Shown here: positions 55,210 to 63,932 of the stretch, one piece after another
Position numbering within the stretch: the first letter of the stretch is position 1
Layout: each line of letters opens with the position of its first letter
NCBI RefSeq assembly: GCF_000429725.1
Contig: NZ_AUCK01000001.1
Location: 248,001-312,000 of the forward strand
Direction: 5' to 3'
DNA from: Alkalicoccus chagannorensis DSM 18086
GTDB lineage: Bacteria; Bacillota; Bacilli; Bacillales; Salisediminibacteriaceae
DNA: 64,000 nt
The notes under the pieces: generated by a model
Seen by the model: only the letters and a program-made list of their open reading frames with translations
Told to the model about the DNA's origin: nothing
Database searches by the model: none
Program-made: the position numbers and the translations under genes

Positions 55210-55345
55210 GAAGCGCACAGCGCCTTTTGGCAGGAACCGCGTTCGGCGCTGCTGCACGTTCTAAACAGGAGGCACAAGCTCTTCGGTTTTTCCGAACAGC
55301 AGAACGAAGACGCTTTGATTACCAACATACGACTGCTGCCATGAG
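55210..55345 (+). repeat. Dispersed intergenic element, diverged copy 5
   Basis: AAGCGCACAGCGCCTTTTGG, CAGGAACCGCGTT, then TTCCGAACAGCAGAACGAAG and GACGCTTTGATTACC run in the same order as in copy 2. The ATACATTC block is eroded to CAACATAC. It lies between the cardiolipin synthase start and the end of the dioxygenase gene. The rest of 55131-55464 shows no gene; a stem GCATGGC/GCCATGC is near 55350-55380. Confidence 0.4.
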
Positions 55346-55464
55346 TAAAACGCATGGCTCCGGAAGGTCGGCGCCATGCTGGAGGAGTGTCTCTTTTGGT
55401 GGATAGAAGCTTCCGTCGATGACGCAGAAGTGCCGCCCGTTCCGCTGATAAGCCTTTTCTTCTT

Positions 55465-56433
55465 TCAGTCCTGGTCCGGAAGCGGTGTCAGCGTTTGTTC
55501 AATCTCCCCGCGCTTATGTTCCAGATACGGAGGAAGAGCGAGCGAACGACCGAGCGACTCCAGCGGTTCATCGATGTCAAATCCCGGTCCATCTGTCGCG
55601 AGTTCATAAAGAATACCATTCGGTTCGCGGAAATAAAACGACTTAAAATAATACCGTTCCACTACACCGGAATTTGCCCAGCCCCGGCTGTTAATCAGCT
55701 CAGCCCAGTCGCGGAGGTCTTCTTCATCTCTGACCCGGAAAGCGACGTGGTGAACACTGCCGCGTCCGGGACGCTCTTTCGGTTCCACCGATTCAACAAT
55801 GCGGATCTCTGAGGCGGCACCGCTGCTTCCCGGTGCTTGATATACCGCCGTCGTACCGTGTCCATGCACGTCATCATCAAGGCGTTTGAATCCGAGCACA
55901 CTGACGAGTACCTCTTCTGATTTCTGCAGTTTCGGTACGGTGAGTTCGACTGGACCGAGTCCCTGGATGGCATGGATATCAGGGACATCACTGTGCTGCG
56001 GCGGAACGGATGCCGGCTTCACTTCGTCCTGCTCTGTTGATACGAGGGCGAGACGCTGTCCTTCGGGATCTTCGAAAGGCAGTGTCAGCCGACCGCTTTC
56101 TATCACACGATCGTGCACCGTCACCCCTGCCTGCTCAAGACGTTCTTTCCAGTAATCAACCGCTGCGTCGTCTGCCAGGCGGAGTCCCGTTCTGCTGATA
56201 CTCTGTGAACCGGTGTGGGTGCGGCCGGCACGCGGGATTTCGAAGAAAGTGAGGTCTGTCCCCGGACTGCCCTGCTCATCCGCATAAAAAAGGTGGTACA
56301 TGCTCGTATCATCCTGATTCACGGTTTTTTTAACGAGCCTCATTCCCAATGTGTTCGTGTAAAAAGCGAGATTTTTATCCGCTCTCGCTGTAATTGCAGA
56401 TACATGGTGAATTCCTTTTATTGGTTCCGGCAC
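55465..56433 (-). CDS. Ring-cleaving extradiol dioxygenase (MhqA/MhqO-like)
   Basis: 322 residues in two glyoxalase-fold halves. The metal-binding pattern is GIHHVSAITARADKNLAFY at the start, and VHHVAFRVRDEEDLRDW plus the Glu in NGILYELATDGPG in the second half. The B. subtilis relatives open hydroquinones and are switched on by quinone stress. It lies downstream of msr genes on the same strand (57 bp gap after the serine hydrolase). Confidence 0.88.
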   Translation of the reverse strand: MPEPIKGIHHVSAITARADKNLAFYTNTLGMRLVKKTVNQDDTSMYHLFYADEQGSPGTDLTFFEIPRAGRTHTGSQSISRTGLRLADDAAVDYWKERLEQAGVTVHDRVIESGRLTLPFEDPEGQRLALVSTEQDEVKPASVPPQHSDVPDIHAIQGLGPVELTVPKLQKSEEVLVSVLGFKRLDDDVHGHGTTAVYQAPGSSGAASEIRIVESVEPKERPGRGSVHHVAFRVRDEEDLRDWAELINSRGWANSGVVERYYFKSFYFREPNGILYELATDGPGFDIDEPLESLGRSLALPPYLEHKRGEIEQTLTPLPDQD

Positions 56434-56490
56434 TGACTATCTCTCCTTATTGTCCATTGTCTTGGCTGTGCATAGAGCAGCCTTCTGTTC

Positions 56491-57300
56491 TCAGACCCCC
56501 TGCAGCACATCCTGAAGAAACCAGGTGAATGGCTTCATGTCTTCTTTCGTCAAGTTACCTAAAAACACAGCGGTGATGCGCAGATCGGGGACAGTCAAAA
56601 GAAGCTGGCCGCCTCTCCCTGCTGCGTAGTACACAGGATGTTTGTTCGGACTCATCCACCAGTGGCGGGCATATTTCTGCCCGCGCATCCCTGTTTCCAC
56701 TTTCGGCTGCAGCATCCTGTCAGCGAGTGGTTCGCTGATCAGCTTTCCAGAGGACAGCAGTTCTGCTGTGTGGAAAAGATCGCCGGGGAGCATCCGGAGA
56801 CCATACCCTCCGAGCGCCGCCCCTTCTTCCGAATGATCCCACTCCCAGCTGTCCAAACCAGCAGGGTCTGCAATATGCTCCTGGAATAACGTTTCCAGCT
56901 TTTTACCGGAAGCCTGTTCAACAAGCCTCGCCAGAAGATAGGAATCTGCATTGTTGTAGTGGAAGTAAGCTGTGTCTTCCGGCTGGAGCATCCCTCTGCT
57001 CCAGGAACCATCTTCCGCTGCCTGCTTGAATAATGATTCTGTTCTCCCGGAGGTCATGGTCAGCATCTCTTCCGCTGTACCAACCGCTCCGGGAAGCCAA
57101 TAGGATGCAGGGTCATCGAGGGCGAGCGTCCCTTTCTCCACCTCCAGATGAACGATGATCGAAAGCATGGACTTGCTCACTGACCGGACGTGATGCAGCG
57201 CATCATCCGATTTCCAGGAATAGAGTACGCTGCCGTCTCTGCAAACGAATCCTGCTGTCAGTTCCGCTTCGACTTTTTCGGCCAAGGCATCGAGATTCAC
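56491..57300 (-). CDS. Small cytosolic serine hydrolase (beta-lactamase fold)
   Basis: 269 residues from GTG 57300, overlapping the msrA stop by GTGA. Ser-x-x-Lys in RSVSKSMLS, Tyr-x-Asn in FHYNNADSYLLARLVE, and AGRGGQLLLT as the third motif. No signal peptide. Fold as in class C enzymes and esterases; no proof of lactam activity. Its tight coupling to msrA suggests a part in redox or metabolite repair. Confidence 0.82.
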   Translation of the reverse strand: MNLDALAEKVEAELTAGFVCRDGSVLYSWKSDDALHHVRSVSKSMLSIIVHLEVEKGTLALDDPASYWLPGAVGTAEEMLTMTSGRTESLFKQAAEDGSWSRGMLQPEDTAYFHYNNADSYLLARLVEQASGKKLETLFQEHIADPAGLDSWEWDHSEEGAALGGYGLRMLPGDLFHTAELLSSGKLISEPLADRMLQPKVETGMRGQKYARHWWMSPNKHPVYYAAGRGGQLLLTVPDLRITAVFLGNLTKEDMKPFTWFLQDVLQGV

Positions 57301-57830
57301 TGGGCATCTCCCCAGTGCTCCTGGAGGAACTGCTGTCTTCCGGATTCAATGCGCTCACGCTGATACAAATCCGGATTTTTTTCGTGAAATTTCTGGTGCT
57401 CTTCTTCCGCTTCGTAGAACGGAGCTGCAGGAAAAATACCAGTTACAATCGGATCGCGGAAAGGACCGTTCTCTTCCAGCTCTTTTCTCGAGGCTTCGGC
57501 CAGTTCCTTCTGCTCCTCGGTATGATAGAAAACAGCGGAGCGGTACTGTGGACCGCGGTCAAAAAACTGGCCGCCATCATCCGTCGGATCGATCTGCTGC
57601 CAGAACAGCTGGAGCAGCGTGTGATAATCGTAATGTTCTGGATCAAAAGTTATCTGTACTGCTTCGAGATGGCCGGTCGTCCCGCTTTTTACCTGTTCAT
57701 AGGAAGGATGTTCTACTTCTCCTCCGGTATAGCCGGAACGAATTCTGAGAATACCCGGCTGTTCATCAAACGGTTTGACCATACACCAGAAACAGCCTCC
57801 TGCAAATGTTGCTACTTCAACTTGTGGCAT
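57297..57830 (-). CDS. msrA: Peptide methionine-S-sulfoxide reductase
   Basis: 177 residues from ATG 57830 (GGAGG upstream, inside the end of msrAB). Active site [16 protein letters not shown], with YTGGEVEHPSYEQV and [21 protein letters not shown]. Reduces S-methionine sulfoxide in the cytosol. A second MsrA domain is encoded next door. Confidence 0.94.
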   Translation of the reverse strand: MPQVEVATFAGGCFWCMVKPFDEQPGILRIRSGYTGGEVEHPSYEQVKSGTTGHLEAVQITFDPEHYDYHTLLQLFWQQIDPTDDGGQFFDRGPQYRSAVFYHTEEQKELAEASRKELEENGPFRDPIVTGIFPAAPFYEAEEEHQKFHEKNPDLYQRERIESGRQQFLQEHWGDAQ

Positions 57831-57831
57831 G

Positions 57832-58983
57832 CTATCTTCCTCCATCAAACAAATCGATATAGTCTCCATATCCTTCTTCTTCCATCTCTTCAAACGGTAT
57901 AAAGGCTACCGCTGCCGAGTTAATGCAGTACCGCAGCCCATCTGGATCCGGACCGTCGGTAAAGATATGACCGAGATGCGCATCCCCTTCGCTGCTGCGT
58001 ACTTCAGTCCGTCGCACGAGAAAAGACCAGTCGTCATGCTCCGTAACAAACGCCTCATCTATCGGTTCTGTGAAGCTCGGCCACCCGGTGCCTGAATCAT
58101 ACTGATGCGTTGAACTGAACAAAGGTTCACCCGACAGCAGATCCACATAAATCCCGTCCTCTTCCTGGTCCCAGTATGCATTGTCATAGGCCGGTTCCGT
58201 GCCGTCCTCCATCGTGACATAATACTGCATCTCGGTGAGGGTCTCCTCCACTTCATCTGAATCCAGCGCCCTGTGGGACCATGGAGCTTGTTCAGCCGAT
58301 ACAGATTTTACTTCATAATCTGCTTCATCGCCCCAGTACTCGTCGATGAAATCATCACGACCGGAGCTGGACCGATACATATTATAGCGCACCGGGTTTT
58401 CCTCGGCAAAATCTTGATGATATTCTTCAGCCATCCAGAATACACCGGCATCCTGGATGTCCGTTACAATTGGATCATCAAATCTGCCTGATGCCTCCAG
58501 CTCTTCCTTTGACTGTTCGGCAGCGGCACGCTCTTCTTCATTATTGACGAAAACAGCGGTGGTGTAATGGTTACCGCGATCGACGAACTGACCGCCATCA
58601 TCGGTTGGATCTACCTGTCTCCAGAACACTTCGAGCAGATCTTCATACCGGATGACATCGGGATCGTAGTGCACCTGTACTGCTTCCAGGTGAGTTGTTT
58701 CTCCTCCAGCCACTTCCTCGTAGGAAGGGTTCTCTTCGCTTCCTCCAGTGTAGCCGGAATAAGCTTCTTCAACACCGTCCAGGTTTTCAAACGGCTGTTC
58801 CATACACCAGAAACATCCTCCCGCAAATGCTGCGGTTTCGAGATTTTCATCCTGTTCTTCCACAGGTTCACTACCGTACGAGCGAATCGTAAAATAGTCG
58901 TACATAATAGGAATAAAGATAACTGCGGCTGCACCTGTAATAACAACGAAAAAAGCAATAAGCCATTTTTTCACTTGGAGCAC
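57832..58983 (-). CDS. msrAB: Membrane-anchored MsrA-MsrB fusion
   Basis: 383 residues. One N-terminal membrane helix (about 6-28) exports the catalytic part. The MsrA domain (about 50-205) has [16 protein letters not shown]. The MsrB domain (about 245-370) has the catalytic Cys in [12 protein letters not shown], but in the usual SGCGWPSF block the resolving Cys is Thr (SGTGWPSF). The zinc Cys pairs are absent. So it repairs both sulfoxide isomers outside the membrane, with MsrB recycling by another route. One bp before msrA. Confidence 0.92.
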   Translation of the reverse strand: MLQVKKWLIAFFVVITGAAAVIFIPIMYDYFTIRSYGSEPVEEQDENLETAAFAGGCFWCMEQPFENLDGVEEAYSGYTGGSEENPSYEEVAGGETTHLEAVQVHYDPDVIRYEDLLEVFWRQVDPTDDGGQFVDRGNHYTTAVFVNNEEERAAAEQSKEELEASGRFDDPIVTDIQDAGVFWMAEEYHQDFAEENPVRYNMYRSSSGRDDFIDEYWGDEADYEVKSVSAEQAPWSHRALDSDEVEETLTEMQYYVTMEDGTEPAYDNAYWDQEEDGIYVDLLSGEPLFSSTHQYDSGTGWPSFTEPIDEAFVTEHDDWSFLVRRTEVRSSEGDAHLGHIFTDGPDPDGLRYCINSAAVAFIPFEEMEEEGYGDYIDLFDGGR

Positions 58984-59204
58984 CTCCTGATCCTATTATA
59001 AAGGAGAACAGCTCAAAGAACGATGGATTCGCCTTCAGATGATCGATAAGAAAAACGAGGCAAAACCCGCCTTTGCTTGTAGAGATCACGACCTTCTCTT
59101 CAGGCTGGCCCCTTTTCACCTGCAGCTGCGGCTGAACACTTCCCTGTAGGTCAGGCTTCCGGTTTTACACCATCGTCTTCCTCCTTTACAGCAGGCGCTT
59201 CAGA
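58984..59204. other. Intergenic stretch upstream of msrAB
   Basis: Holds the msrAB promoter region; a palindromic or terminator structure is not obvious. No convincing gene is seen. Confidence 0.4.
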
Positions 59205-59371
59205 GCATCCGGCAGCGACCCGTTGGGACGAAATGCCGTCACCCTGAATGAAAACTTATACATTCCTATACTCTAATAAGCAGAACATGCTTCTCTTTGT
59301 CGTCTTTCATCTTCAGCAGAACCCTGTGCCGTCTGCCTCGATGAGAACGTATACATTCTGATCCAACTGAA
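59205..59371 (+). repeat. Dispersed intergenic element, two partial copies in tandem
   Basis: GCCGTC-x8-ATGAAAACTTATACATTC appears with its core at 59248-59265, then GCCGTC-x8-ATGAGAACGTATACATTC with its core at 59341-59358. The flanks match the right half of copy 2 (CAGC before, CTATAC or CAACTGAAAAAG after). The second copy runs into the ohr terminator. Confidence 0.5.
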
Positions 59372-59405
59372 AAAGGACCGCCTCAACGTTCTGCTGAGAC
59401 GGTCC
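59369..59405 (-). terminator. Intrinsic terminator of ohr
   Basis: GGACCGCCTCA (59375-59385) pairs with TGAGACGGTCC (59395-59405), one mismatch, and five T follow on the minus strand. Confidence 0.85.
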
Positions 59406-59447
59406 AGCTGGTTTGCAGCCAGCTCTATCATCGTGTCGGAAACGTGA

Positions 59448-59870
59448 TTATCCTGCAGTAACCTGCAGATCCACGTCGATGTTTCCACCTGTTGCTTTGG
59501 AGTAAGGACAAAATTCGTGGGCGCGGTGGGCCAGTTCTTCTGCCTGATCCTGATCGGCACCTTTAATGTGAACATGCAGCGTGACCGCCAGTTTAAAGCC
59601 ATTGTCCGCCGGATCTTTAAGAAGACTTACTTCGGCCGTAGTTTCGGACGAAATGTCGACTTCCGCTTTCGAAGCCATCAAATTCAAGGCACCGTCATAG
59701 CAGGCGCTGTAGCCGGCCGCAAAAAGCTGCTCCGGATTTGTCGCGTCGTCAGGAATACCGTTCTTATCCGGCATCTGCAGCGGCAAATCAAGGAACCCGC
59801 TGTCTGATTTTACATGTCCTTCACGTCCGCCTGTTGCTGTCGCTTTGGTAGAAAATACTTTATCTGCCAT
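59448..59870 (-). CDS. ohr: Organic hydroperoxide resistance protein
   Basis: 140 residues from ATG 59870 (GAGGGGTGA upstream). Peroxidatic Cys in AAGYSACYDGAL, resolving Cys in HEFCPYSKAT, as in OsmC/Ohr thiol peroxidases. Reduces lipid and organic peroxides. Part of the redox-repair group in this region; a regulator such as OhrR is not seen here. Confidence 0.94.
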   Translation of the reverse strand: MADKVFSTKATATGGREGHVKSDSGFLDLPLQMPDKNGIPDDATNPEQLFAAGYSACYDGALNLMASKAEVDISSETTAEVSLLKDPADNGFKLAVTLHVHIKGADQDQAEELAHRAHEFCPYSKATGGNIDVDLQVTAG

Positions 59871-59938
59871 GTTTTTCACCCCTCGAAAAAATATATCGCA
59901 CATTTTCCACTATTCACTGGAAATGATCCGTATAAACC

Positions 59939-61462
59939 TCATTTTGCAAAAGCCTGTTTAAATCCTGTCATGACTTTCCGCTGACGTTCAATGTAGCGCC
60001 ACACCCACAGCACAAAGACAGCAGCTGCTGCAAAGAGAAGAACCGTAATCCAAATCTCCGCCTCAAGCATGATCAATGCAACAGCGAGCAGCAGCCCCGT
60101 CAATAAGTGATGGATGGCTGTGTGCGCATTGCCTGGTATCATGTCCGTCGAACCACTGTCATAATACCGCTGACTGTAGCGGACAGCCTGAAACATGAAC
60201 GGCAGTGAGAGCAGCGCTGCAAGAATTGTAATCGGCAGCTCCGTCAGGAACGGAAGCAGCACGATCATGGCGGCACTGAAGAGGAACAAGGCAATCAGTA
60301 CATTCTTTGCTCCTTTTCTACCGAGGCGCACAACCAGCGTCGCTTTATCCTGCTCTTCATCGCTAGCTGCATCCGGGAACTGGTTGATGAGCAGCACATT
60401 GGTTACGAGTGCTGCAACCGGAATGGAGAGAAGAAACACCGACCAGGAATAGGTCCCGGTCTGAACATAGTACGTACCGAGCGTCATGGCCGTCCCGTAT
60501 GTTGTAGCTATAAAAAATTCAGCCGCGCCCGGAAATGAGTTGATGAACGAAAATCTGCCTTTTTTATTCGTATAGAAAAATCCTGCGATCAGTCCGTACG
60601 CGATCAACGGCAGAATCCCCCATCCTGCGGCGGCACTCAAATAAATACCAATCACTGCTGCAGCAAAGGTCAGCAGTATACCGAAAAAGCCCATGTCGGC
60701 TTTGGATATGAGACCGAGCTGGATCATCCTCGAACCACCAGTAAATGGACGAATCCCGCCTGTATTTTCAGCATCCCGCTCTGCGTCATAATAATCATTG
60801 ATCATATTGGTTCCCGACTGAACCATCACAGCTGCAAGCAGCGTCAAGATAAACAACGGCCATGAAAATATGCCAGCCAGGCCGAAAGCGGCTGCCCCGC
60901 CGACGAGTACTGGTACTAGTGAGGCCGTGAGCGACAGCGGACGAACCGCTTCCTTCCAGGTTCTTGCCCGCGATAGCAGCCCGCTCCGGTCCTCTGCTTT
61001 TTCATCTGTATCAAACTCAAAGATGGTCGGCTTTTCCCCTTGAAGAATTTCCGGTACGTACCGGTATTTTACTGTCTTCGGGACAATTTTAATAAACTCG
61101 AGCCGGTCTACAGCATCCTGCTCGACAAAGCTGCCGACAATCGGAGACCTGTCTTTTAACAGACCGAGGGCTTTTTCCCGTTCTTCTGCAGAACGGACGA
61201 CGGCCGCTCTCCCGATGATTTCGCATTCCTCCATCTCCATGAACGTCTGACCTTGATGAATCAGCATCGCCGTCTCCGGTATATTGGCCCACTGAATCAC
61301 CTTTGGGTCTCCTTTCATGCTCGACACATAGACTTGAAAGGTATCATCGACAGCAAAGTGCATCATCCGCTGACGCGGTCTTCCCATGTTGGATGTGCCA
61401 ACGGAAGCCACTTCTGCTCGTTCAAGGTAGTCCAGAATTTCCTGCTCTGATCTCTCGCTCAT
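59939..61462 (-). CDS. Fusion of PNPOx-like split barrel and UbiA prenyltransferase
   Basis: 507 residues from ATG 61462 (AAGGAGG upstream). Residues 1-135 form an FMN-binding split-barrel domain (EILDYLERAEVASVGTS, KGDPKVIQWANIPE, EFIKIVPKTVKYRY). Residues 165-500 are a UbiA/MenA membrane enzyme of about nine helices, with NDYYDAERD (222-230) and the second Asp-rich DAASDEEQD. UbiA enzymes prenylate aromatic rings in quinone or haem synthesis. The ring substrate is not known; the N-terminal domain suggests flavin or redox chemistry on it. Next gene upstream is the C45-type hydrolase. Confidence 0.88.
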   Translation of the reverse strand: MSERSEQEILDYLERAEVASVGTSNMGRPRQRMMHFAVDDTFQVYVSSMKGDPKVIQWANIPETAMLIHQGQTFMEMEECEIIGRAAVVRSAEEREKALGLLKDRSPIVGSFVEQDAVDRLEFIKIVPKTVKYRYVPEILQGEKPTIFEFDTDEKAEDRSGLLSRARTWKEAVRPLSLTASLVPVLVGGAAAFGLAGIFSWPLFILTLLAAVMVQSGTNMINDYYDAERDAENTGGIRPFTGGSRMIQLGLISKADMGFFGILLTFAAAVIGIYLSAAAGWGILPLIAYGLIAGFFYTNKKGRFSFINSFPGAAEFFIATTYGTAMTLGTYYVQTGTYSWSVFLLSIPVAALVTNVLLINQFPDAASDEEQDKATLVVRLGRKGAKNVLIALFLFSAAMIVLLPFLTELPITILAALLSLPFMFQAVRYSQRYYDSGSTDMIPGNAHTAIHHLLTGLLLAVALIMLEAEIWITVLLFAAAAVFVLWVWRYIERQRKVMTGFKQAFAK

Positions 61463-61543
61463 TCCTTTTCCTCCTTCAGCTCTCAATATCTTTTCGCTTA
61501 TGCCTTTCTCCCTGCTGGAAGGGACTGACGGCTCTGCCAGTTG

Positions 61544-62617
61544 TTAAAAACGCTCTTCATCCTGCTTTTCTTTTAACAGATGCTCCCCGCCGGCAGGTAC
61601 CGGAATTTTTCCTCGGAGACTGCGGAGCCGGAGTTTTTCGCCCCGCAGCCAGCTGCCGAAATCAATCACAGCCGGACGCGCGTCCACGCCGATGCCGGCC
61701 GTCACCTTCAGCCCGCGGGTATCATAGACTGCTGTATGGATCGTCCCCGACCAGTTTCCATAGTCTGTCTTTGCCACGCCGTATTCCAGATGATTCAGCC
61801 TGTAAAACGCTTCAGACGGCGTCATGTCTCCATGATACAAGGAGGATAGCCGCTGCAGCCGCTGAATCGATTCTTCGGTACGGTGCCGGTTCTCCTTCTG
61901 CTTGTCCGGCAGCCTGTAATGATTCGTGCATACGTGACCATGATCCCATAATACTTCCGCTCCCTTTCCGGATCCTTCCACAACAGCAGAACTTCCAGCT
62001 GCATCCGAGATCGAGTAATTAAAGGAATGCCGGTGCGGAAGTCTTTTTAACGCTTCCACCGCCTCTTCCGTATTTCTGCACGATTCAAGGACAAACCTTG
62101 CCAGAGTGCAGCAGATGAATCCATCCTCAGGGGAAATCCGGTTCACGAAATGATAGCCGAGCGCAAGTCCATGTTCGTTCATGCCGTCCATTCTGCCGAT
62201 CATTCTCTGAGCAAAGCCGACGTGCGCTGCTCCTCGCTCAGGCTGCCAGAGCACGAATCTGCCGTCGTATGTTTTTGGATGGTAATCATAGTTTCGTGCA
62301 TACAGATGCGGGGTCATAAAAGCGCTGCATCCGCTTTTCACCCAGCTTTGCTGGTACCCGCCGTACTCGTGGATCACGTCCTCAAGCTGCCACTGCAGCC
62401 CATCGGAGATCCCCTCCATCTCTTCCCACAGATCAGGAATCAAGGCTTCCACCCAGGTCCGCACTTCCTTCACGTCGGTAGTATATTTGCGTATCGACTT
62501 CCGCCTTCTTCCCGCATGCTTCCGGTAGAGCGGGGTACGGATCAGTGCTCTTGCTTGGTTCAGACCGAATTCGTAGGCATCATGTCTGCCATCCATCGCA
62601 AAGATGTTCACTTCCAT
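61544..62617 (-). CDS. C45-family N-terminal nucleophile hydrolase/acyltransferase
   Basis: 357 residues. The nucleophile Cys lies inside WVKSGCSAFMTPHLYARNYDYHP, about residue 98, followed by GMNEHGLALGYHF and RNTEEAVEALKRLPH, typical of the acyl-CoA:6-aminopenicillanate acyltransferase-like group. The Cys is not at the chain start, so self-processing is needed or the chain works uncut. Function could be amide hydrolysis or transfer; substrate unknown. Gap to the UbiA fusion is 81 bp. Confidence 0.85.
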   Translation of the reverse strand: MEVNIFAMDGRHDAYEFGLNQARALIRTPLYRKHAGRRRKSIRKYTTDVKEVRTWVEALIPDLWEEMEGISDGLQWQLEDVIHEYGGYQQSWVKSGCSAFMTPHLYARNYDYHPKTYDGRFVLWQPERGAAHVGFAQRMIGRMDGMNEHGLALGYHFVNRISPEDGFICCTLARFVLESCRNTEEAVEALKRLPHRHSFNYSISDAAGSSAVVEGSGKGAEVLWDHGHVCTNHYRLPDKQKENRHRTEESIQRLQRLSSLYHGDMTPSEAFYRLNHLEYGVAKTDYGNWSGTIHTAVYDTRGLKVTAGIGVDARPAVIDFGSWLRGEKLRLRSLRGKIPVPAGGEHLLKEKQDEERF

Positions 62618-62766
62618 CGCATCACGACCTTTCCTCTATCATTATAAAAGCTGGAATGATGCAGTGCACCTATCGTGCACCGGAACAGGCAGACTTGAAA
62701 TCCGCGGAGGATGTCTGTACAATAACTGCTGTTGTAAAAAGAACAGCAAAGAAAGGTTGGTAGACC

Positions 62767-63279
62767 ATGTCCGCTTTTCTGGAGGAACCTAAAGAAGCAA
62801 AGCCGAAAGATCAGTTAATTGAGGAAATGGCGTCAATGGAAATGCAGCTTATCCGGCTGCAGCAGAATATACCGAAAATAGCGGCTGACTACCGTGTGAT
62901 TGCAGTCGATCAGACCAAACACCATGAACACGTCATCGTTTACGTTCATGATGACGGGGTGGTATGCAGGCTCATGATCGACAGCTGCCTGCATCCGTAT
63001 CATGGCCACTGGGACTATTCCATCCACGCCACGTGGAAGGAGTCCAGCCTTCACATCGATGATATTCGAGGGGATGCCGGATACGGGTATGGATCGGTCC
63101 TTCTTGATCATGCGAAAAAATACGTTCAGGAAAAACACGTACACGCACTCACGGGAAGCATCGTTCCTAGAGACTGGGATCATATTGAACGATTGATTCA
63201 TTTTTACGAAAAACACGGGTTTCATCTGACGCTGGACGAGCAGGCGAAAGCTGGAAATATTCGCTGGGAAGCAGCCTGA
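62767..63279 (+). CDS. GNAT-like N-acetyltransferase
   Basis: 170 residues. An N-terminal coiled segment (about 10-40) is followed by a GNAT-like core: HIDDIRGDAGYGYGSVLLDHAKKYV as the acetyl-CoA loop and the helix after it, then DHIERLIHFYEKHGFHL, the usual final GNAT helix and strand. Substrate unknown. Divergent from the C45 gene by 149 bp, where promoters for both should lie. Confidence 0.8.
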   Translation: MSAFLEEPKEAKPKDQLIEEMASMEMQLIRLQQNIPKIAADYRVIAVDQTKHHEHVIVYVHDDGVVCRLMIDSCLHPYHGHWDYSIHATWKESSLHIDDIRGDAGYGYGSVLLDHAKKYVQEKHVHALTGSIVPRDWDHIERLIHFYEKHGFHLTLDEQAKAGNIRWEAA

Positions 63280-63471
63280 ACACGCCTCAGCAAAGGCAGC
63301 TGGATTCACGTTTCTCGACGATGGATGTCCACCAAGCCGTATGCTGAAAAGTCCCGGACCCTGCTCCCTTCTCTTCCTGGAAGTCGCAGGGCTTATGCTT
63401 TCACGAAGCCGAATGTTGATATAGGTAAACGACTGTCCAGCCGTTTGTCCAAGACGTGCCCGGCCAGATCA

Positions 63472-63520
63472 AAAGGGGCTCTCCAGAAAGTCTGAAACAG
63501 ACTTTCTGGAGAGCCCCTTT
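63472..63520. terminator. 23-bp perfect inverted repeat
   Basis: Positions 63472-63494 and 63498-63520 are exact complements around a 3-base loop; the stem begins AAAGGGGCTCTCC and ends AAAGTCTG. A and T at its ends on both strands make a bidirectional terminator likely, though it lies 190 bp past the last gene. Confidence 0.7.
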
Positions 63521-63674
63521 ATTTCTTGATTAGCATGATGACATGCTCCTTAAAGGAGGCGCCCGCTTGGCATGCTGCGCGGGGAAGAATAAAAAGCAGT
63601 CTCTCCTATGAGCCAGCGGCAGCAGACGTGTCGACCAAAGGGAGCTTCGATCTTTTATTCAAGGCTATGTTATC
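63521..63674. other. Intergenic stretch without gene
   Basis: Two short hairpins (AGCATGATGACATGCT and CTCCTTAAAGGAG near 63531-63558) are visible. The open frame here gives no plausible protein. Confidence 0.4.
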
Positions 63675-63815
63675 GTTCGTTGTTGATTTCATCCGCTTCA
63701 GGCGGACGCTTGCTCAGGGGCTTGTCCTCAACTATCCTTCGCGAAGCGAAGGAGGATTTTCGGACTGCGCTTATCCCTTGAGCGTCGCCGCCTATCGCTA
63801 CTTTCATCAAATAAC
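63675..63815 (-). repeat. Structured GC-rich intergenic element of Bacillaceae type
   Basis: On the minus strand the outer arms GGCGGCGACGCTCAAGGG and CCCCTGAGCAAGCGTCCGCC nearly pair, and inside is a stem CCTTCGC-GAA-GCGAAGG. The ending GCGTCCGCCTGAAGCGGA followed by AAATCAAC matches, from memory, a class of dispersed non-coding repeats common in Bacillus relatives. One copy only in the window. Confidence 0.5.
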
Positions 63816-63932
63816 AACATCAAGCTTTAACAGCGCTTTATTCAAAAGGAATCGGTGAATGCAGTCCGCATGTCCTTCTACGATTCCTTCAGCTGCGTTC
63901 ATACAAGAAAGCGACCACAGGACGGAATTGCG

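Noticed and set aside
24253-57300. Beta-lactamase resistance genes (24253 and 56491)
   Set aside because: Only the general Ser-x-x-Lys/Tyr-x-Asn fold is present; the context and sequence do not support true beta-lactamases.
63526-63858. 110-residue frame near the window end
   Set aside because: Lies across the structured intergenic repeat; no homology-like pattern and no good ribosome site.
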